In this document: positions 1 through 12,240 of the stretch, in pieces
Numbering within the stretch: position 1 is the first letter of the stretch
How the letters are laid out: each line of letters starts with the position of its first letter
DNA from: Riptortus pedestris
Taxonomy: Eukaryota; Arthropoda; Insecta; Hemiptera; Alydidae
Assembly (NCBI GenBank): GCA_019009955.1
Contig: CM032230.1
Location: 29,611,001-29,675,000, forward strand
Reading direction: 5' to 3'
Length of the DNA: 64,000 bases
Program-made: the position numbers and the translations under genes
Notes under the pieces: model-generated
Seen by the model: the letters and a program-made list of their open reading frames with translations, nothing else
The model's database searches: none
What the model was told of the DNA's origin: nothing

Positions 1-399
1 GAAAATAAAATCAAACTCAAAAACAGAATTGAAATGAAAAATAGTTTTGAAGTCTTCAATCTGAATGGTGGGACAAAATATTCTAAATATTCCAAGGCAT
101 GAAATCTTTTATTCTATTATTTCTAGTTTTTCTATTATTTGAACAGATCATTAGAAATTAGAATATTATTTGCCATAAATTTCTTCACATAGAAAAACTT
201 CTGATATCCGTTTTAAAAAAAAAATAATAATACAATTCACTGCTCATTAAAGGTTTATATTCTTTCTTATTCGAATGAAACTAAGAAATAAAATTTAAAC
301 TTGCGGTTTAATGACTTCTGCTTCTCTCAAGTTCGTCACTTTGATATAAGTTTTCAATGAAAAAATAAAATTAAAACTTCTCAAATACTGTTCTCACTG

Positions 400-487
400 A
401 ACTTTTAGATTTTGAGATAAATGCAAATACGCGACTCACGTGAGAAATCTGCTTAGGTAACGCAGCACCTGCGTGACGGACGTTTTT
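400..487 (-). repeat. GTCACGC-family element, 5' tip (subfamily B)
   Basis: Reading the minus strand, the piece starts with the family 5' signature CCGTCACGCAGG, the variant hairpin and GCAGATTTCTC. It then continues into the B-type segment (cacgtg, then a run matching atgcaaat and a 'ttttgagataaatg' block). The rest of the element is absent. Confidence 0.7.
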
Positions 488-619
488 GTACCATCACTGT
501 AGATCTTTTATCTCTTGTGTTAAATTAAAGTGGCTTTACCATTTACTTTACATTTTTAAGTAAAATGTGAAATGCTAAAATTGCGGCATACCAAAACAGA
601 ATATATTATTTTCTTTAGA

Positions 620-1113
620 ATATATTATTTTTATTTTATTAAGAATATTACATTCTGCATTTAAATGCATTTGGTAATGTGATATGTACAATACATTCGT
701 CCTCCATCACTCTCGACAGAAGCTACACCCCTTCACCACAATGAGAGGAGCAGCACCTCCCTGCCTGGCAAGGAAGTCAAGAGCTAAGGAGGAATGGCAC
801 TTGATAAGAAAATAGCCACTGCTATCACTTCACTTTACACTTCTATAGGAGATCTCTGGGCCATTGTCTCTTGAGGCGTTGTGGAGGGGAATATGGATGA
901 GTGGTACTGGAAAGGGCTAGGACTTCTGGATTAGGATGATTGGATAGCCTATTATGGAATTTTTTTAATCTTAAGGGAATTCCGTCCTTTACAAATGGGA
1001 TAATAAGATCTTTATGAAGGGCGTGGTTTGAAATATAATATAGAGCATCTACTATGGTCCGCCGGACTTTGGATTGGAAGGTCTGGATGCGTCTGATGTT
1101 CCAAGGTTTTGCC
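620..1113 (-). pseudogene. Jockey-like LINE 3' end (ORF2 C-terminus plus 3' UTR)
   Basis: On the minus strand one frame stays open from about 1113 to a stop at 843-845. It encodes the C-terminal tail that follows the reverse-transcriptase domain in Jockey-clade LINEs: a NIRRIQTFQSK segment, then TIVDALYYISN, then HKDLIIPFVKD, then FHNRLSNHPNP, ending RLKRQWPRDLL. The family consensus order (iQ..fQ.k.lR.i..aPwyv.N, dl.i..v...i, y..rl..hpn, rlkr..p.dl) is fully kept. A 3' UTR of about 200 nt follows and ends in an A-rich AATAAAATAAAAAT tail near 620. The copy is 5'-truncated, the usual result of incomplete target-primed reverse transcription. A second copy of the same tail lies at 7290-7900 on the other strand. 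What I see is the frame and motif order; the Jockey clade is inferred. Confidence 0.75.
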
Positions 1114-1943
1114 CTTCACTTCTATTATACCAAAACAAACAAATAAATACCATAATAGCTAACTTGTGCTTGAATCACGTTCGTCTGAAAGACCAATTGG
1201 TTGCTAAGTGTACAGTGCTGCTATTTAGGCTAAAAGACTGAGATCATTTTTAGATCAACGTTTTCTACTCCAGTCAAGTGCACGTCCATTCACTGTAGAT
1301 TTAAACCTTTGATTTGTTGCTTCTATATTTCCACAATGGCCTACTGTTATAGGGACTGGAAAATTCATTCTAAGGAAGAAAGAGGGATTGTACTGAAAAA
1401 AAAAGTATTGGGGTAGAAGAAGGAATCAATTTAAGTGGTGCAAACAAGTAGAATGACGTCAATCAAAGCCCTTTTGCTGACCATCTAATGAGAGGACATC
1501 TAACGACAAGACCTTTGCCAAAAGGCTGTTGAACTCTCTTTTCAACCCGATTGCTTTTAGGCCTCCCTGCCTTTGTACAGGATAAAAGGGAGTTTTAAAT
1601 CTACTCCAATGAAAGCCTGCTTGGTCGACTGAAGTAATATGTCCAAAATTTGTTCTTCGGTATTTCTAAAATGGAGAATTGTTTCATGAGTTCAAAATAA
1701 TAATGATGGTAACAAAAATATCTGGACTGTCTCAATTTTCGTCTGCCCAAGCACGTGATATATAGAATGGACTGCTGTCTCTTTCAGAATTCAGTCGGAT
1801 AACATAAGAATTTCTTGTTTTTCTTTATTTATTTTTCTCATTTTATCCCTATGAGAAGCTATTTATTTGAATAAGCGTTCCATTGCCACACGACAAATTG
1901 CAGGTATAATATAAGTCATACAATATGAACAATTATATATTTA
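1114..1943. other. Unassigned AT-rich sequence
   Basis: No coding frame, RNA gene or repeat family was recognised here. Confidence 0.5.
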
Positions 1944-2145
1944 GGGACTCAAGACAGCCATGTGAATCTCACAGGATGAATGAGTGGCGAGTTCGATTCT
2001 GGCATGGACAATAGGAATTTATTCAGTGACGAACTCATTGTCCCACCCATGCGAGAAAAGAGTAATAACCTGCAGATAAATGTCCCAATTCACCGAAGAT
2101 ACACTAGTTGACGTAAATAAATAACAATTATTGATAAAATAAAAT
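1944..2145 (+). repeat. tRNA-derived SINE, divergent copy
   Basis: The head carries a B-box-like GAGTTCGATTC near 1988-1998. It is followed by the family body: a 'ggaattta.tcagtgacgaactcatt' type segment, 'agtaataacctgcagat', and 'cccaattc'. It ends in a TAAATAA-rich tail near 2140. It is more diverged than the copies at 14.5 kb and 38.7 kb. Confidence 0.55.
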
Positions 2146-2162
2146 ATAATAGAAAGAAAAAT

Positions 2163-2510
2163 GGCCGTCAGGTAGGGGCTGCTTAAACTAAGCGAACTTC
2201 CCACCTGCTAGTATAAAACACACTTGTGACCTTGTTACATCACATATTTTTTAATTATATGAAAATAACCAATGGGTAGAAGGATGGCGGTGGCTCACTG
2301 AATGTAGAATACAGGAATGTACGAATAATTCACTTTATATTTGAGATACAAAATAATGCATAAAACAACAGTTGTAGAACATCAATAGTTTAACAAGATT
2401 GGATCTATAACATTTTACTCATCTGACTCATAATAACGGAATTATAATCACGGACTCATAATTTTGAACTTCCTAATCCTACCCCACCCCATGTATATAT
2501 ATATAATTTC
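2163..2510 (+). repeat. GTCACGC-family element, divergent
   Basis: It begins with a degraded 5' signature (ggccgtcaggtaggggctgc, taaactaagc). Further on it keeps the 'aagattgg.tctataacatttt' and 'actcataataacgga' blocks of the family interior. The 3' conserved block and palindrome are missing. Confidence 0.5.
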
Positions 2511-2520
2511 TTTGCTTTGT

Positions 2521-3419
2521 GTCATATGAGATACGTGGCAATGATATTACACCTTGATCCTCAACTGTAAATTGTTTTAGACAAATACTTGAAAAATGTA
2601 TTAAAGTTCGTCATTTAATTCAGTATTTGACATGACAATTATTAAGTTCCGCCCCCGAATACTTGTAGTTTTCTATCCTTAGTCCGTTCTGTGATGTACA
2701 GTCATCGTAGAAACTGTATATGTCAAATGCGCAGGTACGTTTAATGTTTATGAAATTATGTATATAATTTCAGTTTTTATAGATCCATGAATGAAAATTT
2801 GATCTCAATAATTTTTATAAATTGTCGCAAAACCTATAGCGCGTATGCATATATATATTTAAAGAGAGATGGAGAAGGAGAGAGTAGAATGAAATGTTCT
2901 AGGAAATGTTTTCTTAGCAAGACTTCCTTTCGAAAATCCGATAAAGCATATACAGAATATGAAATAACTCATTTTATGTTTCGTTTATTCTCATTAATGT
3001 ATAACAAAATCATGACTGAATCCGATGGAAATAGTTTTCAAACGAATTTTCAATAGCCAAACGAAATAAATTGAAATATTTTTGGTGCTAAAAGTAATGA
3101 TGTTTTAGAAGCCATGATTTTTTTTTTTAAACAAATACCCAATAGACGCAAAACTAAAGGGTAAATAACTTCAAAGTGACAGCTGTAGTCTTCAGAATGA
3201 GGTCAGTCCTTTCATTGAAGTCAACTAATATAGGTCAAGCTTTTTTTGCGTGAAAAAGAAAAACGATGCATAAATTGAAAAAAGAAACTCTCCTATGCTA
3301 AAAATGGTCGTTCATAAAGGGTTCACAAAGAAAAAAAGACACATTTTGTTCCAGGAACATGCTAGTGTTCGTTGATAAACTATCAGGAGCGGAAAAAGTC
3401 TGTCTGGGCTGTGTTAAAT
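2521..3419. other. Unassigned AT-rich sequence
   Basis: An 89-codon open frame at 2787-3056 has low-complexity AT-rich codon content and no recognisable domain. I do not call it a gene. Confidence 0.4.
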
Positions 3420-3590
3420 AAGCAGATATTCGACGTGCGCCAATTATCTCTAAAGTTAAAGTTCAATGAAAACAGTATTAGGTATTTTGGGTTCAAATAT
3501 ATAAATATTCAACTGGTTCATAATATAACAGCTTAATGTAATTATGGCATGAGTAGGAGTGGGGATTTACAGAAGGCCGAAAACTAAAAA
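3420..3590 (+). repeat. GTCACGC-family interior fragment (subfamily B)
   Basis: It shares an 'aaagttcaatgaaaaca', 'ggcatgagtaggagtgg', 'gaaggccgaaaactaaaa' series with 8395-8525 (same strand) and, inverted, with 46980-47150. It directly abuts the next element at 3592. Confidence 0.5.
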
Positions 3591-3591
3591 A

Positions 3592-3931
3592 AAAAGTCCG
3601 TCACGCAGGGGCTGCGTAAACTAAGCAGATTTCCTATGTGAAGTTTAGCATTAGAGAAATCTGCATACTGGTAACACAACACGACCATAAGTAAATACAA
3701 ACGGTAATGAGAAATCTTTCAGTTAATTTTAATTAACTCCCAACTGAAACGGTTTCTGAATTGTAAGAATAATTTATATTTTAATAACTCAAATTTTAGT
3801 AGCCAAGAACTAAAGAAGGGGGGGTGGCGGATGAACAGAACGTATTTGCATAAATCTCAGGAAGTAACGAAGGTTTGATAAGGTTAGAAACTACAGGTTA
3901 GGTTAGAAGCTTCCGCCAGAGCCGACTTACG
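3592..3931 (+). repeat. GTCACGC-family element, truncated A-long copy
   Basis: It has a full 5' end (hairpin ACGCAG-GGG-CTGCGT) and the A-long specific segment with 'aacggtaatgagaaatct' and 'caactgaaacgg'. It breaks off at 'gagccgac', where a second 5' end begins. It forms a head-to-tail partial tandem with the next feature at a spacing of about 341 nt. Confidence 0.75.
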
Positions 3932-4842
3932 AAAAAGTCCGTCACGCAGGGGCTGCGTAAACTAAGCAGATTTCCCATGTGAAGTTTTACAATAGAGAAA
4001 TCTGCATACTGGTAAAACAATACCACCATGATTAAATACAAACGGTAATGAGAAATCTTTCAGTTAATTAAAATAAATTCCCAACTGAAACGGCTTCTGA
4101 ATTGTAATAATAATTTATATTTTAATTACTCAAATTTTAGTAGTCCAAGAATTAAAGAAGGGTGGGGGCGGATGAACAGAAAGTATTTGCATAAATCTCA
4201 CAAAGTAACGAAGGTAAGGTTAAGGTTAGTTACGACAGGTAAGGTTAGAAGAAGCCTCCCACCTGAGCCGACGGAAAAGGCCGACCTAATCCGAACTATA
4301 CCCGGCCACAGACTTCATAAAAATGCAAATATCTCGGTTAATATTCAAGATAGATAATAAATGTATCCCCCCAGGGGGGGGGGAATCTGCTAAAATGCAA
4401 GTATCTCGGTTAATAATCAAGATAGTTAAAAAACTTACAATACGACATTTATAGAGCATTACATTTTCAATAAGATTGGTTCTATACCGTGTTTCGATTC
4501 GACTCATAATAACGGAGATTTAAGAATTTGCGAAATTCACCCACTCTAAACCTCTCCCCCTCCCCACGGGTCTGATTGTAGCCGTTAACGAACCTAATGT
4601 TCCTTCTTACAATTTAACATGTTTAAATATCGAGTTTGGTAACGATCAACCAAAAATTACAATAGCCAGAGTGTTATTAGACAAATATATATACACACAC
4701 ACATATATGTATACAGTTTTGAAAGGACCTCATTTTCGTCATCTCCTGGGTAGGATCGATGGACATTTGAATGGAATGTTTCAAAAATGGCTTCATGAGT
4801 GCGACCTCAATAGCTGATTTTCCTTAAGGGAAATTTGCTAAT
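3932..4842 (+). repeat. GTCACGC-family element, complete A-long copy
   Basis: All landmarks are present in order: 5' hairpin, the AGCAGATTTCCC block, A-long segment, the 'aatatctcggttaatattcaag' region, C-run, a degenerate internal hairpin, and a short TA/CA microsatellite near 4688-4720. The 3' conserved block 'ggtaggatcgatggacattt' follows, then the terminal palindrome ending near 4842. Point changes in the palindrome indicate an old copy. Confidence 0.75.
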
Positions 4843-4879
4843 GAAAATCCGATGAGTAGAATAAGGCTTTCAACAAAAT

Positions 4880-5372
4880 CCCAAATGATGACGGACATCA
4901 CATAACGTATTTGCATGTATCTCGATCTAGTAATGATACATTGAAAAAGTGAATTGGGTATTTAAGATTAATTATTTTTAAACTATGATGATTAAAATTG
5001 GGGGGGGGGTTGATGTTTAAGATAGAAAAAATGTTCTTAGAACAACATTTATCGAACATTAAATTTACAATTTATGGCAACTTTTATCATATATGATTTT
5101 TCGATTCAACTCATAGAAATGGAGATATCTTGAATTTTCGATCCTCCCTCCGGTCCGGTTTCAGCTATGAATGAACTCGATCTAAAGTTTTACGTGTAGA
5201 CTGATTTTGGTAACGATCGAACAAAAATTGTGACCACCATACAAGTATATATTCATAATTTTGTCATCTTCTGGATATTATCCATGAATATTTGAAGAAT
5301 TCTTTTGAAAATTGCTTCTTGAGATAAACCTCAATAGCTGATTTTCCGCAAAGGAAATCTGCTGAGGTATGG
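4880..5372 (+). repeat. GTCACGC-family element, 5'-truncated
   Basis: It starts inside the B-type segment (catcacataacgtatttgca) and runs through the C/G-run, 'aacgatcgaacaaaaattg', a diverged 3' block and a degraded terminal palindrome ending GGAAATCTGCTG. There is no (TA)n array. Confidence 0.55.
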
Positions 5373-7289
5373 TTCTGGGTGAGATATCCTCTGAGCGAGA
5401 CATGTTTTATTTATCTGTTTAATTTTTCTAAAGGCTCAATGAAGAGAGCGGTGTTAAATAATAACATTTAGGTCTTCAGTTTGTGTAGTATTCAGTCGAA
5501 AATATGGGCTTACATTGAAGTGTTCCTCTTATGTTAGAACATATATATAGTAAGGCGAAGCTATATAAATAAATAAACATCTATAAACGCAATCTTGACA
5601 TAGCCGCAAAACTTCCACAATGTCCGAACCGCAGGTAATTTCCCTCACAATGCTTGTGCTACATTATAATTCATGACAATGTCTACCATTATCTGAGCAC
5701 AATGGGAAGGTCTTCTACAAGCAAGGGTAGTTCATATGAGAGTGGCCATGACACTACGGCAGACAATTTAACATGAAAAAAAAACTTGATTGAAGACAAG
5801 TATTCGATTTATTTTCACAATATTTGGTACTGAGAAAACAAAGATAAACCAACCCTTTTTTCTAATGAATCTTAGTAAAACGTACATAAGAGCAGACGGG
5901 ATTTACTTCAAAAGAAATGGAATGTATTTATTTCCATTAAATACTAACATAACATAATAGGATACATTTAATATTTTTTTCCATAATAACTGTACTAATA
6001 TCAAACTAATTTATTTCTTTACTTATTATTCAATTCCATTTATACTTATATAATCATCATGATCTGAAGGCTACGCCTTGTATTTTTCACTATTGTGTTC
6101 TTTCAGCAGCTGCTCTTTTCATATTACTATACCCACCAAAATCCTTGAGATATTTGATGTCATCAATATAGGATTTTTCTTTCATATTCAATGAAATATA
6201 GAAAAAAAAATTCTATTCTTTCAAGAGGCATCTGCATGGTGCTGCCATCTCTGTGCCAGATCTGTAAACCACCAGCAGCAAACCCTTTGTGCACTTTGGG
6301 CCGGCAAAGCAGAATTGAACAAGTTGACGTAAAATCCTTGCAGTATGGTCACATTTGTATGAGCGCTCATATTTCTTCAAAACTTATATATTTTCGTGTG
6401 TTAACATGGTCCGCCAACATGGATAATTAAGCACATTTGAAGCCAAGGCAGGTGATAGGGGTAAATACATGGATGGGAGGCGAAAATAAGCTGAGAAGAA
6501 ACGAGGAGAGAAAATATATCAGCAATCACCTCATCTATGCAGTAAACTACCTCAGAATTTCAACAATACTTCTGAAGCCAGGTACAATTCTCCAACATAT
6601 TTCAATCATCAACACTCATCATCCAAGATTAACCCATAATAAACTATATGTAAATTTATAGGTAACCCCAATAATATCCACTCCTCTCTGATTTCCATCA
6701 ACTCCCCAAATATTGTAATTTAAGTTATTTATTATATTTCTAGTTTGAATAATTTTTCATTATTCAAAACTTCTTTATTTTATAAAACTTTTGCCCACAT
6801 TTATAAAGTCCACATTCATAAAATCAGTATTTTCGTACCCTCCAGTGAAAAGGTAATATTCATTACCAAATTTATTACCCTATCATAGTTAACAAGTTTT
6901 CGGTCTCACCCTTCCCATATGTCCAAGGACTTACCTTCAAATATACTTAAATGATGCATTCTTTATAAAATCAGCTCAAATTCTATTAATACATTTCATA
7001 GAATCTATCAATTTAACAATTTTACACTTGAATACTTTTGGGTGAAATATAAAGTGATATTTGTCCCTCAATAATTGAAGTAAATGAAAACTTGGATTAA
7101 ACGTCATCTAACAAGAAAAGACGACACGAATTATTGAATACAAATCAACCAGGGAACTCCGAAATGCCTGAGAAATTGGAGTGAATGTATCACTTACATT
7201 CGTCAAAGACCTGCTGAATTGTCAGAATAGCTCTCACTGCATGGAGTGCGTGGCATTCCACACCTTGACTAGATGCAGCTGGGTTAATC
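5373..7289. other. Unassigned AT-rich sequence
   Basis: Small open frames at 6191-6430 and 6437-6661 show no family resemblance and no convincing start context. Nothing else was recognised. Confidence 0.4.
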
Positions 7290-7900
7290 TGGTATGATCG
7301 TGCCACATTGTACAAGTCTAAACTTCCGCCTATCAGCTTTAAACGATTCGCACTGCATTGGGCATTTCTTGGTTATATGGGTTTGTCTTCCGCAGACAGC
7401 TCCCAACGCTATAGAAGTGTGGGGCACCTTCGAACATCAGACGCATCCAGAATTTCCAAACCAAAGTCCTGCGCACCATAGTAGATGCTCCATATTATAT
7501 TTCAAACCAAACCCTTCATAATGATCTTAATACCCGATTTGGAAAGGACCCAATTCCCTTAAGATTCATAAAATTCCACATAAGGCAATCCAGTCACCGT
7601 ACTCCTATTCATTTCTAGTGCCAATCATTCTTATTTCCCCTCCACGGCGCCTCAAGAGACAATGGCCCAGAGATCTCCTATAGAAGTCTCAAGAGAAGTG
7701 AGTGTAGTGGCTACTTTCTTATCAAATATCATATTTCTCCTGAGCTCTTTACTTCCTTGCAGGCAGGGAGGTGTTCCTCTCACTGTAGTGAAGCAGTGTA
7801 GATTCTGTCGAGAACGATGGAGGACGATTATACAGTGTCATATTACCAAATGCATGGATTGCAGAATGTAATTTTCTTAATAAAGTAAAAATATCTTAGA
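7290..7900 (+). pseudogene. Jockey-like LINE 3' end, frameshifted copy
   Basis: It is a relative of the LINE tail at 620-1113 on the opposite strand. Readable pieces are AIEVWGT, then after a frameshift SNIRRIQNFQTK and VLRTIVDAPYYISN, then QTLHNDLNTRFGKD. An in-frame stop lies just past 7600. The 'caagagacaatggcccagag' stretch and the 3' UTR are shared with the other copy, and it ends AATAAAGTAAAAAT near 7890. It includes slightly more of the upstream 'YGIELWG'-type motif than the first copy. It is dead through at least one frameshift and one stop. Confidence 0.7.
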
Positions 7901-7939
7901 CAGCTCCCATACATAATGACCTGTTGATTCCTCTAATGA

Positions 7940-8335
7940 GGAACGTCTACTGACTACGCACGGGCTTCTTGAACTAAGCAGATTTCCCACGTGCTGGTAG
8001 GACTATTGTTCTCTCCTCACCATACATTCTGTATTTCTGAATAAAACTATCATGAGGTTAATTGGGATATTGTAGAAGTGTTAAAACATTATTGTAAGAA
8101 TAATTTATTATTTCGGCTACGAAAACATGTATACATCAACAACTCAAGAGCATCCCGAGATTAGTTCTATAACGTTTTTCGATACAACTCAATAACCGAG
8201 ATATTTATGAATTTTCTTCTCACAGCCCCCTTCTAACACTCCCCCCGTTCCTCATCCAATTTTAGCCTTTCAACAACTATGAAATTTAGTGTTAAATATC
8301 GCGTGCGGCATAGATCAAATAAACAGCTTCGGGTT
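7940..8335 (+). repeat. GTCACGC-family element, 5' part (subfamily C)
   Basis: A degraded 5' signature is followed by ctaagcagatttcccacgtg. The C-type segment comes next, with 'caccatacattctgtatttctgaat', also seen at 20.35 kb. It then enters the C-run region and 'aaatatcg'. No 3' end is seen before the next piece. Confidence 0.55.
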
Positions 8336-8344
8336 AAATACTTC

Positions 8345-8788
8345 TTAATTGATGACGTTATCACAAACATATGATTTGTATCTCATAAAGAAAAAGTCTA
8401 ATGAAAACAACATTTGGTAATTAATCTTCAAATAAAGTTCTACATGGTAAAACAGCTTATTGTTGGCGTGTTGATATGGCATTAGCAGAAATGGTGGTTT
8501 ACTGAAGGCTGAAAACTAAAAAAATTCTAAATTATTCAAGGTTAAGGAAATACGTATATAACAACATTTCTAGAACAGTAAATTTGCATTTAGATTGGTT
8601 ATGGACAATTGTTCAATCCTACGTATCTATATTATCGGAGATATTTCGAATTTTCAAAATTCTCTCCTCTAAACCTCCTCTCTCACTGCTCCGATTTCAG
8701 CTGTTAACGAACCTGGCTTTTAGTTTAACATAAAAGGTTTAAATACACAAACATTGAGACCACTAGAGCGTTAACAGACAATCAGACA

Positions 8789-8872
<84 letters not shown>

Positions 8873-8930
8873 TTGAAAGGAGCTCATTTTCTTCATCCCC
8901 TGGATAGGATCGATGGACATGTGCCTACTA
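8345..8930 (+). repeat. GTCACGC-family element (subfamily B) with CA/TA microsatellite
   Basis: The B-type interior leads to a degenerate 'gagaccactagagcgttaac' internal hairpin, then (CA)n and (TA)n at about 8785-8868. The 3' conserved block follows ('tattgaaaggagctcatttt', 'ggataggatcgatggacat'). The terminal palindrome is absent. Confidence 0.6.
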
Positions 8931-10569
8931 CTAAAACGGTCTTAAAACTTGAATTTTGACAACCTTATTTTAATTGTAGTGAACGCCCTTTTAGTTCACT
9001 TAGCTTAAAACATTGTAACATAAATCAAAATATAGAATAAAAATATTTCAAATGAAAAAATTCCCAAACTCTAACATTGTGTTGAAATACACAACAGAAG
9101 GCGTAAAGCACTGCCAATGGCATCACATTTAATATTCCTATAACTGTTTCTAATTATTTTGCCATTATAGATTTTATTTTGTTAGTAATTATGAATTTAG
9201 GTTATAACATCCATAGGTAAAAATGTTTTGAAACCCTTCAAGATTGCGGTGGTAAATGTTGCATACTTTGAATTATTTCACAAAAAGAAAAAAAAGAATT
9301 GTTTATTGAAAAGGTAATAAAATCTACAAGGGTTTTTATGTCTCCGAACAATTCTTGTTAATGTAATTTAATTAATGTTCAGAATAAATATATAACTGAA
9401 TTTCGTTGAAAAGTACTTATTTCGGATTTTTTATTATGAATAAATATTCCTTTTTAGATACATCAACGAATAAAATAAAGATATTCATTTTTTTATCTCC
9501 ATAGGCCGATTTCTAACAGCACTTTCGAAAGATGAAACTTGATAACAGTAAAACCCGGAAGCTCAGTTCCTTGAAACAATCCAGTGAGGTTAAGTTGAAG
9601 ATCTTGAAACCCTTAACGAAGTTAGCAACTTGTTCTTTGGGTGAAGCATGGGCCTCTTGATTTGTGAGCCTGTCCAAAAACGACAAACTTCACAATCGGC
9701 ACTTCTTTATCTTCGACAATTCTTGGATCTCTACGGTTGCTTAACTTAATTTTGCAAGAAACTCCTGCAGAAAAATATATCCCATGAATATAGGCCTAGA
9801 AGGAAATGCCACTGTTTTATGGAAATTTTTTTTATGTGTTTTGTATGTTTCCTCTTTCTATTGTTGTTACTATAAGATTCATTAAACCATTAAGTTCTCC
9901 TTTCTTCAATTCGTTAGGGATTAGTTTATTAATATTAATATTAAGGCCCCCCTCCAACACAACTACAACATAATTAAGACACCATCACAAATGCACAAAA
10001 TTTCTAGCTGAACATGGACAGACAGGACATTATTCAACAAGATTTAAATTAAATTAGATTTAGAATTAAGAAGAAGATTTAGATTAAATGCTAGACAATG
10101 ACAAATGTACTTGTGACACACACACACAATACAAACGTATACTCTATGGCTGTTCAACATATAATCGAAATAGATCAAATTTCATAATGAAAATAGCTTT
10201 AAAAGGAGGCAAATGGCTAAAACCACCTCATACATTATTTAATTTAAGAACTCATAAAGTAGATCAAAAGTATTGATATGGATGCAGTAAAAATACATTA
10301 GAATATGAAGTTCAAAATGAGGAAAGAGAATTATAATTCAATATATTTGCATTAAATAGTCTCGCAAATTAAAGAATAATAAAATACATTAATATCGGTT
10401 GAGTTTAACATTAATTTATTTGTTTTTCATTTTAATTTATTAATTTTATTTATAATTGGCTTGTAATTTCATTTTTTTATTATTCCATTATATTTTTATT
10501 TAATTTTTTATTATTTTATACTATTTTTTCTACTTTTTTTATTATTTCATTCTATTTTTTTTATTATTT
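8931..10569. other. Unassigned AT-rich sequence
   Basis: Nothing coding was recognised. T-rich low-complexity sequence increases toward 10.4 kb. Confidence 0.4.
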
Positions 10570-10722
10570 CATTCTATTTTTATTTTATTTTTTTATTATT
10601 TCATTCTATTTTTATTTTATTTTTTTATTATTTCATTCTATTTTTATTTTATTTTTTTATTATTTCATTCTATTTTTATTTTATTTTTTTATTATTTCAT
10701 TCTATTTTTATTTTTATTTATT
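10570..10722 (+). repeat. 32-bp T-rich minisatellite
   Basis: The anchor 'cattctattttta' recurs at 10570, 10602, 10634, 10666 and 10698, an exact 32-nt period over nearly five units. A shorter 22-nt step precedes it at 10548. Confidence 0.85.
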
Positions 10723-11924
10723 TGACTATAGGGTAATAATCCATGAAATATTATATATTGTAAAAATGTATTTAAACATAATTATTCATGTAAAATGCCA
10801 AGTGTCAGTGGAACTTGTTGTCAAATAAATAACTATTCATAGGGTTACTATGAGGAGAAAAAAAAATGGCTCCCTAGAAGAGCGAAAACTAAATTAACTA
10901 GTCAGCTACTATCTAATATTGTATAGAAATACTGTCAACTATTGTCATTTCATGTAAGCATTAAATGACTTTTTACATTCTCCGAGGGCTAAATGTAGGT
11001 ACATTCAGCTCTCGGAAAATGTCAAAAAACAGGTGTTTTTCTATGGAACAACCTGATAAAAATGTCTTTTTCCACCAGCTGATTAGGACTCACCTGGAAT
11101 TAAGACCTCAGGATGAGTGAGGATAACACCACTAGAAATTGAGAGCCATCCCTAGCTTCCGTGAGATGAATAATGATGGACATTAGTTGGTATGAATATG
11201 CAAATTACAACTGGATATCTGATATAGTGGCGGAAGCATTGAGGAACTTGACAAAGTGATGAATGGATTTCTCCGTTTGTGTTCTGTATTTGTGTTCCCG
11301 GAATAATCAACACACATGGAGGCTTAGTACCGAAGTACGAACTAACTAAAGGTACTACTACTACCTATGCTATGCATGTGGGGACCTTGTTTATATAAGT
11401 AACAAATTAGACCCACAAAACATGTTACATCAGAATTTTCCATGTTCAGATTTTATTACATCATGGAGACATGATTTAAACGCCATATGTACAACAGTAA
11501 TGAATCAGCTGATGAAGGAGCGTTTTTGATCAGAATACAAATTGAGGCTTTTTTTTTTCCATCAAGTTCAGTCGGGCTGTATATATATCACTCCGAATAT
11601 TATGCCAGACAATTTTATTTTAGTGTTTTTGTAGAGTCTTTAATAAGTCCATACTCGTGCACAATACAATAAATTGTAATTGAGGTTGACATGAGGCTCT
11701 AACTAAGTGAGATATAGAGAATGAATACTACATGATGTTATCCGTGTGTCTTCTAAGAAGTGTTTATATAGTAGGTGATAAACTGTTTAATATTGAGTCA
11801 AGTATACAACTTGAACAGGTGAAGAATATCAGTAAATAATACAAGCGAAGAAATCCTCAGATAATATTCCACTATTAAATGTCCGTTATACTGGCTATGA
11901 AAACCGCGTTTTAGCCGATCAGAG
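10723..11924. other. Unassigned AT-rich sequence
   Basis: No gene or repeat family was recognised. A small frame at 11487-11672 has no supporting features. Confidence 0.4.
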
Positions 11925-12026
11925 AAACTAGCTAATGAGGATGTAATCATGTCGAGAATTCCGAAAGAGTTTCTGAAATATCCATCGATCCTACCCAGAA
12001 GATGAAGGAAATGAGGCCCGTTCAAG

Positions 12027-12073
<47 letters not shown>

Positions 12074-12240
12074 GTGTATGAGTATGTGTTTGTGTGCATT
12101 TGCCTGTTACCGCTCTAGTGGTCTCAATTTTTATCGTCTCGTTACCAAAGTTAATACATTGGCGTTTTATTTAAAATTAAACATCAACTTCGTTAACGGC
12201 TGAAATGGGGTTGACGAATTTTGATAATAATTTCCCGTTA
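11925..12240 (-). repeat. GTCACGC-family element, 3' half
   Basis: On the minus strand it covers the interior 'aacgaagttgatgtttaat', a degraded internal hairpin, (TA)n at about 12030-12070, then the 3' block 'gggtaggatcgatggatatt' and 'ctcattagcta'. The terminal palindrome is eroded. Confidence 0.6.
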
